This document shows, piece by piece, positions 52,113 to 64,000 of a DNA stretch of 64,000 nt (the stretch's first letter is position 1; each line of letters opens with the position of its first letter). The notes beneath the pieces were generated by a model. That model did not search any database. It was not told the DNA's origin and saw only the letters and a list, made by a program, of their open reading frames with translations. The stretch lies in assembly GCF_000224145.3 (NCBI RefSeq), contig NW_004190472.2:124001-188000 (forward strand). The letters are read 5' to 3'. The translations under genes and the position numbers were made by a program. Origin of the DNA: Ciona intestinalis (lineage: Eukaryota > Chordata > Ascidiacea > Phlebobranchia > Cionidae).

Positions 52113-55100
52113 CATCATATATCTATGTTTGTTGGTGTGGTAGGCCTTGATAGCTTCAACATGGCGAGACTTATGTAGATGGTAGAACACCAACATTTCA
52201 TGGGAGTTCGGGATGACGTTGGATTGTAGAACCTTCAGTACAAGATCCTGCAAGAGTTGGAACATTGGTGATTAATGTTTGATATTAAGTGATAACAACA
52301 TGGGTGTGCAAGGTATGCATGCAACCAGGATAGGTATCCAGTATAAATGTATAAACAATTTAATATCTCACAAACAAGTTTTAAAATAAACAAGAAAATG
52401 ACTGTTTCACAATTAAATGTTAATAATGTGACAAATAGCAAATAACTATAATGAAGGTATTGCATAGAAAAAAAACGTTCATGTTCCAAACAACTGTTGC
52501 AAAAATACTTGTGAAACACTGCTCTAAAATGGAAAAAAAATATATATTGGCAAAATTGTATAAAAATAATTGTGAAACACTGCGGCCAAAAAAACAAAAA
52601 TGATTGTAAAACACTGTTGCCAAAGTGACAAAAATAATTGTGAAACACTGCTGCCAAAATGACAACAATTGTGAAACACTGCTGCCAAAATGACAACAAT
52701 TGTGAAACACTGCTGCCAAAATGACAACAATTGTGAAACACTGCTCCCTACAAGCAATCATGAAATAAAACTCACATTCTAAAATCGCAAAAATAATTGT
52801 GAAACACTGCTGCAAAAAGAAAACAATTGTGAAATACTGTTCTAAAACCAACCAACCATGAAATACTCACATCTTCCTCCTTTGATACAGATAGGTTGAT
52901 GAGATCTTTGAGTAGGTGTTGTTCATGACATGAAGTGAAAAGATGGGAGAATAATGTTAACTGGTTGTCGGGTTCAGAATTGATTTTTACCGTTTCAAGT
53001 CCAAGTAAAGGAAGACTGTTGGGAAATTTAATAGGTAAGAGGATGGGGGAAGATGGGACACCTTTTCATTCTATTTTCTCATTTCATTTGATAGTAAACA
53101 AAGAACATTCAACAAATTACAAAACCGTATCCTCACGACTTACATAGAGCGTTGTTAATTGTTTAAAACAAGATCAGGATATTTGGATATTATGCGCTAA
53201 AGGTGTCTCGTCTTCCCCCAAACCACCATATTTAATGTTGGGGAATATTTAAAGTAAGTTTAGGGGATACTTATGTGTTAAATTACTGAAGGTTAAATAG
53301 CATGTAGTGAGTTCCTTCTCTCTTATTATTGTTACGCGCCGCTTTAAGTGTGTTGCTCCTAATTAACATTCCTACGTTTCTCCCGTATTTCCTAATGTGT
53401 CACGTTACTCAGTTTGCATGTGTTACTTGCCATTTGACTGTAGTTAAGTTAGAGTGCGCGTTAAGTTGTCTTTATAGCTTCTTTAACTCTTTGTTTCTTT
53501 TAGGTTGCTATGAAACGTTTTAAGTTTGTTTAAACCTTATTTAATAAACAACTAATGAATCGTTCCATGGCCTTGCACAAATGCAAGAGTGGTGGGGCTA
53601 GGTTCAGAAAGGAGTCACCCTGTGTGTATATAAGGGTGCCTGGGTGTTGGGGCTAAATCTGGCTTGAACCCATGGGCCCAAGAATCTTATCAATATTGAC
53701 TAAAGATTAGATTACAGTACATGATATCTGGCAAGCTGGTTAGAGAATATAAACTATGGGGCAGCTCGTAAGCGGGCACAAGGTGTGTTAAAAAGAACAC
53801 CCGTGGCCCGTGTTATACGACTAACGTTATCCCACCATCCGAGGTTAAAAAATATACATTCATTCATTCACTACTAACTTGTTCTTGAAACAAACATCAA
53901 ACTTTATCAAAATAACATGGTATAACATTACCCTAATAATAAAAAAGGAAAAATATGCATTCCTTCATTTAAGTTCTTTTATTGCATTCATTACATTTAC
54001 TACTAACTTGTTCTTGACATAAATATCGATCTTAAGTTTCACGTCTTCCTCCGACAGTGTTGGAGGTTGGCAAGTGAGGAGGTAACGTAACGCCAAGTCA
54101 TGATGACCTTGCAATAAATATGCGAGTAATATACGACGGTGTTGCCATGATAGCGACGGACAGCTCGACCCCGCCTCACAGAACATACGGATGGAATCCT
54201 GGAAACAAAAAATGTTGGGAAAATTTAAAATAAATAATTTAGAAAATAAATATTAAAAAAATTTGGCGAGGTATGTTTGAAATACAATTTGGCAGCTGAC
54301 ATTTTAGCATAAAATACAACATAAAATACCATTTTTTCCATGCAGCAGTTTTGGTGTTAAATGTTACTACCAGTAACACTTACTAGACTAAGCTTTATGA
54401 ATCAATATTAACTTAATTTAGAATTAAAAGTGAACTCGAAACATTGCTTACTAAAACTTTTGAAAAAGCTTAAAATACAAGTATATTATACTTGGCAACA
54501 ACAGGTATATATATATAGGTCTGCCTTAGGTTACTTTTATTTATTGTAGTAGGAAAAAATTTAAACTAACATATGTGTATTTTTATTCCTTAACATAAAC
54601 AAAATATTTGTTTTGCTTGATATTGCAGAAGGTTTTACAATATTTTTCATCCTGCTGACCCAGTTGCTTACAGAAACTGTGAATATACTTTTCTTACTAA
54701 ACAGATTATTATTTTCCGTTTTATTGAGTGCCGTTCACCCTGATAAAGGCAACTTGAATAGGACGCCAGTCAGCAAAATTCGAGCCGGAAGAGCTTAATT
54801 TACAAGTATAACATTCCTGGCAGCAACGCTAGATATTATAACCAATTGCTGGTCAATGTTATACAAAACTATACATCTTACCCCAAAGTTACAGAAATTA
54901 GAAAAAAGTAAAATTTAAAATTCCAGTCTAAAAGAAAAATTAAATATTCCAGTTCCAAAAAACTTTAATATTCCAGTCTAACCTTTATATATTCCAATCA
55001 TCCAGTGTAAAATTAAAATTAAATATTCCAGTCTGGCAAGAAAATTTTTAAACTAACATGAAACTCCTTGTGGTCCAGCAGCCAGAATGCTTTGATAAGT

Positions 55101-56501
55101 TTAGTGGTTGGGTGTTGAAGTTGGAATCTTTCCGGGAATAAACCGACAGTTTGTAGATGTTCGTTTTTCATCGCTATGAACTCCTCACTTCGCTCCGATT
55201 CCTATGATGTGTATGGGGGGAATTTAACTTCTGCTGTTACAGTGGTATTTAACCAAATCGATGTATATGTTCTTGTGCAAGGAACGTAACAGTAATTGCT
55301 CCAACCTAGTGATTACTATGGATTGGTCAAAATCTGACTTGTTTCATATATTTTTTTGTGTGTATTGGTTGCAATGTTTTATTAGTTTCACTTTAACATT
55401 CCCACCTGGTCTTCCATAGTTTCATGCATGGCCAACATATCGAGCAGAAAGTAAGTTACGATACAATGCTTGCTAGTATCGGACATGCTATCCAAGTAAT
55501 ACATATCCAGCAACGCCTGTGGATTGCAATGTGTTAAAACCAAATCTGTACAGATATATACAGTAGGAGTCACAGGGATTTCAGGGGACCAGGGCCCGCT
55601 TAAGTGGCTGTTTGACAACTATGGTTGACTGATTGTAATAATATCAGTAGGGTGGGGGAAGATATGACACCTTTAGCATTAAAACTAACTTTTACAGCTG
55701 CATACAAAGGATGCTACTAGAGGGTTTCAGAAGTCCAGGGCTGCTTTTTTATAAATAAAAATTCACCAAAAAGTATTCAACAAAAAAAGTTATTTAAAAA
55801 CCCCCTTATTTTTCCTAGCTGGGCCACTGGCTGTATATATATTTATATATATATATATATATATATTAGTATAAGCAGCAACTATGGTTAACTGCATTGT
55901 AACAACGTCGCTACAAATTTTACTAAAAATTTATAAAAAATATTTAAAATTTTTTTTTTTGAATATCTCCCTTATTTTTTTCCTGGCTGTATATTTATTT
56001 GAGTATAAGAGGCTGATGGCAACTATGGTTGACTGCATTGTAATAATATCACCAGAAATTTTACTCAAAATTAAAAAAAAAATTAAAAAAAAAATTTAAA
56101 TTAATAATGATATTCCACATGACCCACACTTCATAATTTGAAAATAATTCAAAAATTTGTAAAATATTATTTAACCATTAAACTTGGTGGTGGGTAACAG
56201 CAGGAGTCGTCACTTTCACTTAATTTCTTCCAGCGACTCAGCAACCCTTCCCCTGCATCTTCAATAAGTCCATCAATCATAAGAAGACTGGATGATTCAG
56301 ATGATCCAGATGACTGGGCCCTGAATAAATTCATATATTAGTCAATTATTATTGGTGTTTTTTTATTTTTTTATTTGATAATCTGATCACAAAGAAAAGG
56401 TTTAAACATTTTGTTCTTTAATCCTGTCCAAAAAATTTGTTTTTTAGAGTTGAACTGTTTTTAAATGAAGTTATATCCCCTGATGATGTCCTGAAGGAAT
56501 G

Positions 56502-56539
<38 letters not shown>

Positions 56540-59500
56540 TCTATTTTTGGAGCTGACAATTTTTTAATACTCTTTCCCAAAAAAATTGGTGTCTTTTTAT
56601 TTAAATTATTCTTTTCAACAACAAATTATATATATATTTATTTTTTTAATGTTAACAACATAATTTAACTGTAAAAAGATCCCAATCACCTTTGCAACTT
56701 TCCAAGTTCACTTCTTCTTTCCTTGAATATGGAACCCAGTTCATCATGTTTATATATGAAGGCAAAGTCATCCGATGTAACGACATCCTGAGGAGCCTCC
56801 CATTGCTCTGGAAGGAGACGAGCGCTTATAAACCATCGCAACACCTGTGGAAATATAACAGGGTTAACATCTGTACTAACATATACCATGCAAGTAGACA
56901 TATTCTACCTAATACTGTGGGGAAGAATAAATACCATGATGAGACGAGCTGCTAAACCACCTCATTAAGTGTTCTACATCACAGTTAAACAATGATCTTC
57001 CATCCATTACGATCAAAACCCTTGTCACCTACCACCAGAGAAACGACAGGCTTTAACATCTGGTGAGGTCCATGGAGTAGCACCCTGGGTGTTAGGGTAA
57101 TGGGCCAACTCTGGCCTAAATCATAAAAACCCATGGCATGCCATTCTATGGGCCTTCACCCACATAAAATAGAACCACATGTTTTGTGTGCCAAACAGCG
57201 AATTCTTGATAAAGTCATGCCGACAGGCAGACAAATGTTGCAAATACACTATGTTTTAATAACAGATGAGCCATTAAAAGATTATGTACAATTTTTAAAT
57301 TTTCCATGATGCCTGGTAGTGACAGAATACTAATACACTGTGTGTTTTACCTTTAAGTAATCCCGGATAAGCTGAACCACGTTGACTTTAGTTTCCATTT
57401 CCAATTTACTTTGTTCTGATGAGGATATGGCTTGTCGCAACAATTTCTGGCGAAGAATAAAAACACTTAATATAGGTTTGACCACTTACATATTGTAACA
57501 GACTACAATATGACTTGTATTTCTCTGTCGCCGGTAAGAATAATTCTGCGATATTGCACTAGATCGGACACTTTCGTACATTCATTATACAGACTACTAA
57601 AATAGGCAGAATATAAAATAGATGTTATTATGTATTATTTTGATGTTGTTTAAAAATATGTCTCATTATTTATGCCATAATTTGCTTTTGCTTGTTATAT
57701 GTATTAGCAAAATCTGTCCTACATCGCCTGAAACTGTCTGTCTTCCATAAACTCATATAAATTGTATGAAATGAAAAAAGATAAAAACTCCTATATAATA
57801 TGTTAAACACCTTAAACACGAGACCAATATCAGATAGTTGCGAGTTATGGAACGCAAGTAGATTATGAACTGAAACATCTAATGGGACTCCACCGCAGTC
57901 AAATATGGGGACACCTGGAAAAACATTAAAAAAAGTAAAAACCAAAACTAACCCATATAGAATAGAAACTTGGCAAGTATACGTAACGTATAGTAGGGTG
58001 GGGTAAAACGAAACACTTTTAGCACATAATATCCAAATATATCTTGATCATGTTTTAAACAATAACAACGATCTATGGGAGTCGTGAAGATATGTTTTTT
58101 AGTACTTTAAATGTTCTTTGTTTACTATCAAGTGGGACAGGAAAATAGAATGAAAAGGTGTCCCATCTTCCTCACCCTACTATATAAGAAAACCCATATA
58201 GAATAAAATGTATAATTAACCTATATAAAAATAGACATTATACTTCAACCATATAGAATATAACGCCCACTAACATAAATTATCAATTGAATCCTTGATG
58301 ATGGCCACAGTCTTCCAAGCCCATTCCATGATGAATCTTAACGAACATCCTGACCCTGCGTGTTCTCCTGATGATAAGTCACTGATCACACGAGATAAGA
58401 AGCCAAATAATCCGTGATCCAACGCTGGGGACGAAAATGTAAGCTTAATATATTCTATATTGGTGGGTTCCTACAGTGAGGCATGCCATGGGATCTGGGA
58501 TTTAGACCAGAGTTGGCCCATTACCCCAACATTGTAAATGCACATTCTATTCTATATGGGTGAGGTCCTACAGTGAGGCACGCTATGGGACCTGAGATTT
58601 AAACCAGAGTTGGCCCAATACCCCAACATTGTATATGCACATTCTATTCTATATGGGTGAGGTCATACAGTGAGTCATGCCATGGGGCCTATGATTTAGG
58701 CCAGAGTTAGCCCATTATGTACATGCACATTCTATATGCATTCATACACCTCATGCTTACTGTCAAGTTATAACATTGGTGTCTTCTTATACACCAGACA
58801 CACATGGTGTATTCATACACCTCATGCTCACTGTCCAGTTATAACATGGGTGTCTTCTTATACACCAGAGACCAGACACACTTGACGATTTACCTGCTGA
58901 TAAAATCATTTCCCGTTTTCTATCAACCGTCATTGCCACAATGTTGGTCTGTTCAATGAGGCCAACCAACATCATTTGTTGGAATGTTTCATCTGGTTCA
59001 AGTAAACAGTGCAATCTTCCGTTTGAAAGGAACTGCATTACCTGTGAGGAAAAAATGGGTGTCAAGTTTTAGAATATTAAAATAAATATGGGAAGACATT
59101 AGTAAAATGCAGTAAACCTCGTAGATGAAATTAGAAAACTTGTGTATTATTGTGAAAATGTGGTAAATAATATTCTATATGGGAGAGGTCCTACGGCAGG
59201 CACGCGATGAGCCCTAAAATTTAGGCTAGCATTGGCCCATCAATGTGTGCATATGCTTTGCTTTGGCAGATAAAACTGGTTGTCTGTATATGCTTGTATA
59301 ACACATGACATATTAGCCTATTTAAGTAGTGAAACATATAATTTCACTCCTGTTTCCAATGTTGCTGCAGGTACCCAGGAGTAGGTCTGAAGTTGTTGTG
59401 ATAAAGTGAAGCAACTGGTATTTTTTAAGGAGGTAAACGTATGATAACACTTACCTTTTAATTTTAATGCCACCCCGGGTACCACAAATGCTAATGGTAC

Positions 59501-62500
59501 GTCTATGAGCAGATCTAAAGTAAAAATTGATTTTGATAAAGCAAAGCAACTGACTTGTTTTTGTATCCCAGGCATTTTACAAGTGATGGTTTGATCCGAT
59601 AGTAAGATGTTGGTTGTGAGGCTGAGGGACGATGGGAGAAGGAAAAGCTCCGGACACGGGTGTTGCTTGGATTTGAATCTTGTCAATGAGGATGTGGGTG
59701 TGTGGATGCACTGTGTGTGGGGTTGAAGATTATAAGATTTTAATAAAAATGTACTTTTAGCAACGAAATGTAAAAAAGGGATTTTAAAAAAAATAAAAAT
59801 AAAATAGTTATTTTTTAAAAACAAACATGTGCGCAAATAAGGGTTTTTAAAATGTGTTTCTAAGAAAAATAGCAAAAAAACATGTCTTTTATGAACCAGT
59901 TTATATGTTAGTGTCAGGCAAATTTGAACTGTATAAATATGGAAACATAGAAATCCTAATACCATGATTATTCATCTTACCAACAAATCGCTGTTACAAG
60001 TCGGAAGAACAGAATCAAGTTCCCAAAACACGAGGTAATTTGCTTCATCATCGTAAACTCTGGATAATAAAGTTATGGCAAAATTTATTTAGGTTAAAAA
60101 AACAATAATTGAAAAAGTTATGTGTTAACAAAAAAAGCTTGTAAAAACAGTAAAAAAAAGATTATTAAAGTAAAAGTTAAATTGTTTTTGTTACAATAAT
60201 GGTTACTCAAACAGACACCAATTTTGTGCTGAACAAATATTTTCTGCCTCAAAAATTAAGCTCAATAAGCCGTAACAAAACTTGAACAGTAACAGCAAAG
60301 TTGACATACTCTGATTGCAGAGCGCATAACTTTTACCTGGAACTAGCATCAAAAATCTGACCAAAACAAGATTTTTCGCTCTAAAAATGATGCACCAAAC
60401 TATGTTAAAATCTGTGCCCAACTAGACTTTATATCATTCAAAAATCATACACTACATATATTAACAAACTACAATATAGAATATATAACATCATACACAC
60501 CTGTAACAACTTGGCATGTGGCAGACATACCATCTGTTAATATCAAACACAATGACCTGCACATTACGACTCTCCCCTCCAGTAATCGTGCCCCATCCAA
60601 GTATTAGGAGGCTTGTGTCCGGCGTCGAGTTCTCTTCCTTGTCTTCCTCGTTTAATATTCGGTTCATCGGACAATAATGTTCTGTGGGAATGTTGTTTTA
60701 TTGTATATGCTTGATGGAAAGAAGTAACATGGGTGTCTTTGCATCAAGGGTTTCCAAACCGCGGCCCGCAGGAGCAAAATAAATGGCCCTCAGAGGACTT
60801 TAAATTACCGATTACATACTTTCACAAATGAACATATTACTTTAAAAAAATCTTCCAAAAATGTTTTATTGATTTCTGTAATAATTTACATTGCTTTTGT
60901 TACGTCATAAAAAATAGTTATGACTGTCACAGCATCGGCCAACCTGCCATGCTTGTTACTCTGGTATAGGGGGCTATTCCGCGACATTTTGCCAATACAA
61001 TTAGCGAGGCAAATAGATCGAGGAAAACCTTGCCCGACGACCGGTCGCATAATTACGATTTCACATATTGGCCCACGATTTTATAAGTTTGGGAACCCAT
61101 GTTTTACATACACAGCGTGTTCATACACCTCATGCTTATTAATATAGACCAGACACACCGCCTTTAGTTAATTGATCTAATGATTTTTTAACTAAATTTA
61201 AAATAATAACAATAATTTAAACTTAATTCATGTACATTTAAACATAATTACACAATTAAGAAAAAAACAAAACCCATCTACATTTAAATAGAGGTATACA
61301 CCTCGCGCTTAATGCCAAAATATAAGTTTTATACTGTATGTGTCTTCTTAATTTGTTATACACCAGACACGCATAAAATACAATATGAATACACGAAAGC
61401 AAACACATACTCACCCACACTGGTACATTGCAACAGGTGTGACCTCCCAGGCATTGGTTTTACACCAAGTGTTGCGTCTAATATCAGTTCAAACCTGGCC
61501 GAGCAACACTCAAGATTACTGTATAGTGATGTGATGGAGTTTGGTGTATGGACAACTTCTTTATGTTGAAACATTAGTTGGTACATGGTGGCGTTCATTG
61601 TGTTCTCATTTCTGGGGAACAAATATCTTGTTAATGTCTTAAATAAACCATTGAAATATAATAATTGTTTAAAACCTGATTTTTTAAATATAAAATATGT
61701 GACACCTGCAATATACAAACCAACAACAACTAGAGAAATTATGGGGTAAGACGGGACACCTTTAGCACATAATATCCAAATACCCTGATCGTGTTTTAAA
61801 CAACTAAGAACGGTCTATAGGAGTCGTAGGAATATGGTTTTATAATTCTTTGAATGTTCCATGTTTACTACCAAATGTGATGAGAAAATAGAATGAAAAG
61901 GTTACCCATCTTCCCCCACCCTACTATATATTTTGACTTACGTTTCTTCATCCACCATTGATTGCTTAACAAGCCATAAATAACAGAAATTCCGAGGATC
62001 GTTTTCAGGTTCTTGGAAAGCGAACTTCACCACAGCTGATGCATATTGTTGAGTGTCGCTGCTGAATCTGTACGGTTGTCGGTTAATAATAACTTTATTT
62101 GTCCTTCCATTACGGTAGCGAAGATTTAGAAATATTTTGGACGAAAAGACAGGATATAGCGACAAAAACATCAGTTTTTATATTTATATTTAATTTAGAA
62201 AAATATGGTTATCGTTGTTATTTATTTTAGAACATATTTAAACATTATTGTAATAGGATATCTATGTTTATCACGAAATTTTATATAGTTAAGTAAAACC
62301 TGAAAAAGACATAATAAATAGACCACAGTACTTTATAAAATTTGTCTTGCAAATAAACCATTACTGTAAGGCCTCTCCAAAAAATACTACTTAATGCATT
62401 ATACACTAAACAACCTTGTTAGAATACATTATATTACAATGCATAACTTACACAAGTGATAAACTTTTGAGGCAGAATATATGGAATTGTCCGAATGAAA

Positions 62501-63577
62501 AGCCGACAAAAAGCGAAGTGGCGCGTGGTTCAAAATACATGGAGGAGACTGAGATATCGTTCGAATCAAAAGTTTCAATAATTTGATCATCCATTGTTAT
62601 GTAATGGAAGCTGCCATTCTCATGAGACGATTCTAAAAGATAGGTTTTAAGATGATGTTTGAAATGTATTTTGAACAAATGAATGTATGTAATTAACTTA
62701 TATATTATTAAATAACAGTCGGTATAAGCAGGGTGTTCATATATTAATATATGAGCACCTATATGTATGTATTTAACTTATTTACCCTCGCGTGGGCGGA
62801 AAACGATGGTGATTACGGGTGTTCTGTTTTATAGACCCCGTGGTCGTTTATGGGTGAATTTATAAGTGAGCATACCTATTAACTCAAACGCGAGGTGGGA
62901 TTTCTGTTGATTTACTTCATCTCTTAAGCGAGGTACATCACGTACCACAGTTGGCACGGCTTCTACACTAGAGATGTGACATTTATGTCTAAGGATGTCA
63001 ATTTCTTCATCAAGCCTATAAAGTATTGGAGAACATAAGGTTAAAATTATACATAATGTTAAAGAACAAGGGTGACAGGCAGAATATGTTTTAGAACCCT
63101 AATATTTTTGCCTATAACAGCTTTTACCCTGCTGTTAGGTGTCTTTATACAAACAAGTAGAGCTAAAGTATATTGCATCACCACATTAATCAATGAGATT
63201 CCATATGTTTGACAACTATGAGTGTAACTGTATTTAACAATGTCACCCCAGCTTTTACCCTGCTGTTAGGTGTCTAAACAAACAAGCAGAGTCAAACTGT
63301 CAAAGTATATTGCCTTCACCACATTATTCAGTGAGGTTTCCTATTTTAAAGTTAGATCCTAACAATAATACTTTTAAAACCAACGTTTCTGCATTAAAGT
63401 CACCATCATCAGGTTAAAAATATTTTGAAACTTTGATGACCTTAGATCAAGTAGATATATATGTCCTCCTTCAGTACCAACAGCAACAACTCCAAACAAC
63501 CATCGTAACTTCTGTGAGAAACCCACAGATGAAGTATTTGCTCCACCCTCAGTGAGGATTACTTCTAGCGATGTAAC
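52113..63577 (-). CDS. AHCTF1: ELYS / AHCTF1 nucleoporin, open at both ends
   Basis: ELYS binds chromatin and recruits the Nup107-160 complex to start nuclear pore assembly. Nineteen exons in phase give 905 codons: 63577-63441, 63015-62876, 62632-62452, 62061-61942, 61611-61415, 60681-60501, 60059-59981, 59710-59555, 59041-58894, 58424-58275, 57914-57811, 57446-57351, 56844-56690, 56320-56176, 55516-55406, 55201-55058, 54198-54008, 53015-52871, 52247-52113. Near-identical blocks with human ELYS are FAFQEPENDPRNFCYLW, FDINRWY, RFIMEWAWK, LLMIDGLIE, LLDMYYLD and KLIKAFWLLDH. The first part is the beta-propeller and the rest the ELYS alpha-helical domain. About the first 120 residues should lie beyond the right edge. 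The long disordered tail with its AT-hook was not found and may lie in the gap at 50977-51476. Confidence 0.94.
52500..52850 (-). repeat. AHCTF1: 31-bp minisatellite in an ELYS intron
   Basis: About ten copies of TTGTGAAACACTGCTGCCAA plus AATGACAACAA; the central three or four copies are identical and the outer ones differ. The array lies between exons 52247-52113 and 53015-52871 and makes overlapping open frames that are not genes. Confidence 0.85.
53030..53230 (+). mobile_element. 195-bp MITE, ends worn
   Basis: TAAGAGGATGGGGGAAGATG to TCTTCCCCCAAACCACCATA. It starts 15 bp from the ELYS exon that begins at 53015 and so lies across its acceptor region. Confidence 0.75.
53862..53905 (-). pseudogene. 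Duplicated fragment of an ELYS exon end
   Basis: CACTACTAACTTGTTCTTGA and about 20 further bases repeat, with roughly three quarters identity, the end of exon 54198-54008 with its GTTAGTAG donor. It lies about 100 bp downstream in the intron. Confidence 0.5.
57065..57185 (+). repeat. 97-bp family element, single
   Basis: Starts TAGCACCCTGGGTGTTAGGG and ends CACCCACATAAAATAGAA; it gives the extended left border of a dispersed copy. Confidence 0.7.
57988..58185 (-). mobile_element. 195-bp MITE, full copy
   Basis: TATAGTAGGGTGGGGTAAAA to CTTCCTCACCCTACTATATA, in an ELYS intron. Confidence 0.8.
58465..58735 (-). repeat. 97-bp family, three units in reverse
   Basis: TACAGTGAGGCATGCCATGG and GGCCCATTACCCCAACATTG recur at about 97-bp spacing. 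The array is cut short at its right end by the minisatellite pair at 58742. Confidence 0.8.
58742..58870 (+). repeat. Two units of the 71-bp minisatellite
   Basis: It adjoins the 97-bp array on the left and lies about 25 bp from ELYS exon 59041-58894. Confidence 0.8.
61738..61930 (-). mobile_element. 195-bp MITE, left end worn
   Basis: TTATGGGGTAAGACGGGACA to CTTCCCCCACCCTACTATATA; the right end lies 12 bp from the donor of ELYS exon 62061-61942. Confidence 0.75.
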
Positions 63578-64000
63578 CTGGATGAGATACAAGGAACAAA
63601 GTAAGAGCTTGTAGTCGGAGACGGCAAAAGATGGGACAGAAAACACGTCTCGGTTGGGGTGCTGGAGTTGTAACAAAAAAAGTACATAATATGCTTCAGC
63701 ACCCCAGTTTTACTGCTTAAGGCATTGCAGAAAGAAAATAGGTCACCTGACCTATAGGCGTAACATTATGGGATCGGATAGAATCGGCCTTGGTTGAGAC
63801 GTTGGAGTCGGCACAAGAGTAAAGAACTTTACTATTGCAAGCTTATCACTTTTGAATGCACACGGGTGTTCGCGAATGGAGCCAAATCTGGCCAAAACAT
63901 TTGCCTACAGGGAGCCACCCATATAGAATAGAAACATAAGTGTTGCCTGGGTTGACATTTGAAACCCAAACTTTTGAAACAGGGGCCACATAATGTTTAG
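63578..64000. other. ELYS intron at the window edge
   Basis: No exon was recognised. A 97-bp-family fragment (GGAGCCACCCATATAGAATA) lies at 63890-63935. The remaining sequence is not repeated elsewhere in the window. Confidence 0.5.

Noticed and set aside
52235-52851. Minus-strand frames with repeated FHNCCHFGSSVSQ
   Set aside because: Translations of the 31-bp minisatellite inside an ELYS intron.
54005-54010. ELYS exon reading on to a TGA at 53965
   Set aside because: That end would stop the protein early and leave the next exon out of phase; the GTTAGT donor at 54007 gives the right phase and an ungapped match to human ELYS.

Overview
The window looks like tunicate nuclear DNA, most probably Ciona. 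It is AT-rich, its genes are split by many short GT-AG introns, and its dispersed repeats fit what I remember of Ciona: a tRNA-headed composite SINE (Cics-1 type) and a TA-flanked MITE (Cimi-1 type). No repeat database was searched, so those two names are recollections. Genes were found by joining conserved exons whose splice phases agree and by comparing the proteins with remembered human homologues.

Layout, left to right. 1-5346 is gene-free, repeat-rich and interrupted by three assembly gaps; it contains a near-identical local duplication. 5853-19881 (minus) is MIOS, the GATOR2 subunit, in about 22 exons; one zinc-finger exon was not found, and a 71-bp minisatellite lies where it should be. 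20943-21770 (minus) is HAAO in a single exon. 22958-30587 (minus) is IDS, iduronate 2-sulfatase, 12 exons, complete. 32960-40854 (plus) is an FRK-like SH3-SH2 tyrosine kinase, 10 exons, with an acylation-type N-terminus and no C-terminal regulatory tail. 42402-46068 (minus) is RNF25, 7 exons, complete. 46439-49703 (plus) is an alpha-L-fucosidase, 6 exons, complete, divergent from RNF25 across 370 bp. 52113-63577 (minus) is ELYS/AHCTF1: 19 exons covering 905 codons, open at both ends, with the N-terminus beyond the right edge and the C-terminus probably in or near the gap at 50977-51476.

The genes are ordinary housekeeping or signalling genes and I see no shared pathway. MIOS acts in amino-acid signalling to mTORC1 at the lysosome, IDS and the fucosidase are lysosomal hydrolases, HAAO belongs to the kynurenine pathway, RNF25 is a RING E3 ligase and ELYS seeds nuclear pores on chromatin.

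Much of the rest is repeats: about 17 copies of the 195-bp MITE, five headed SINEs plus dozens of headless SINE tails, a 97-bp unit that is both dispersed and tandem, a hAT-like MITE whose interior is telomere-like repeats with a clear 8-bp target duplication, at least three other inverted-repeat elements, and relics of a Tc1/mariner-like transposon fused to SINE sequence. No virus-like element, CRISPR array, rRNA or convincing functional tRNA gene was seen. The most interesting points are the tail-less FRK-like kinase, the intronless HAAO, possible spliced-leader acceptors at MIOS and IDS, and the repeat families with unusual internal structure.
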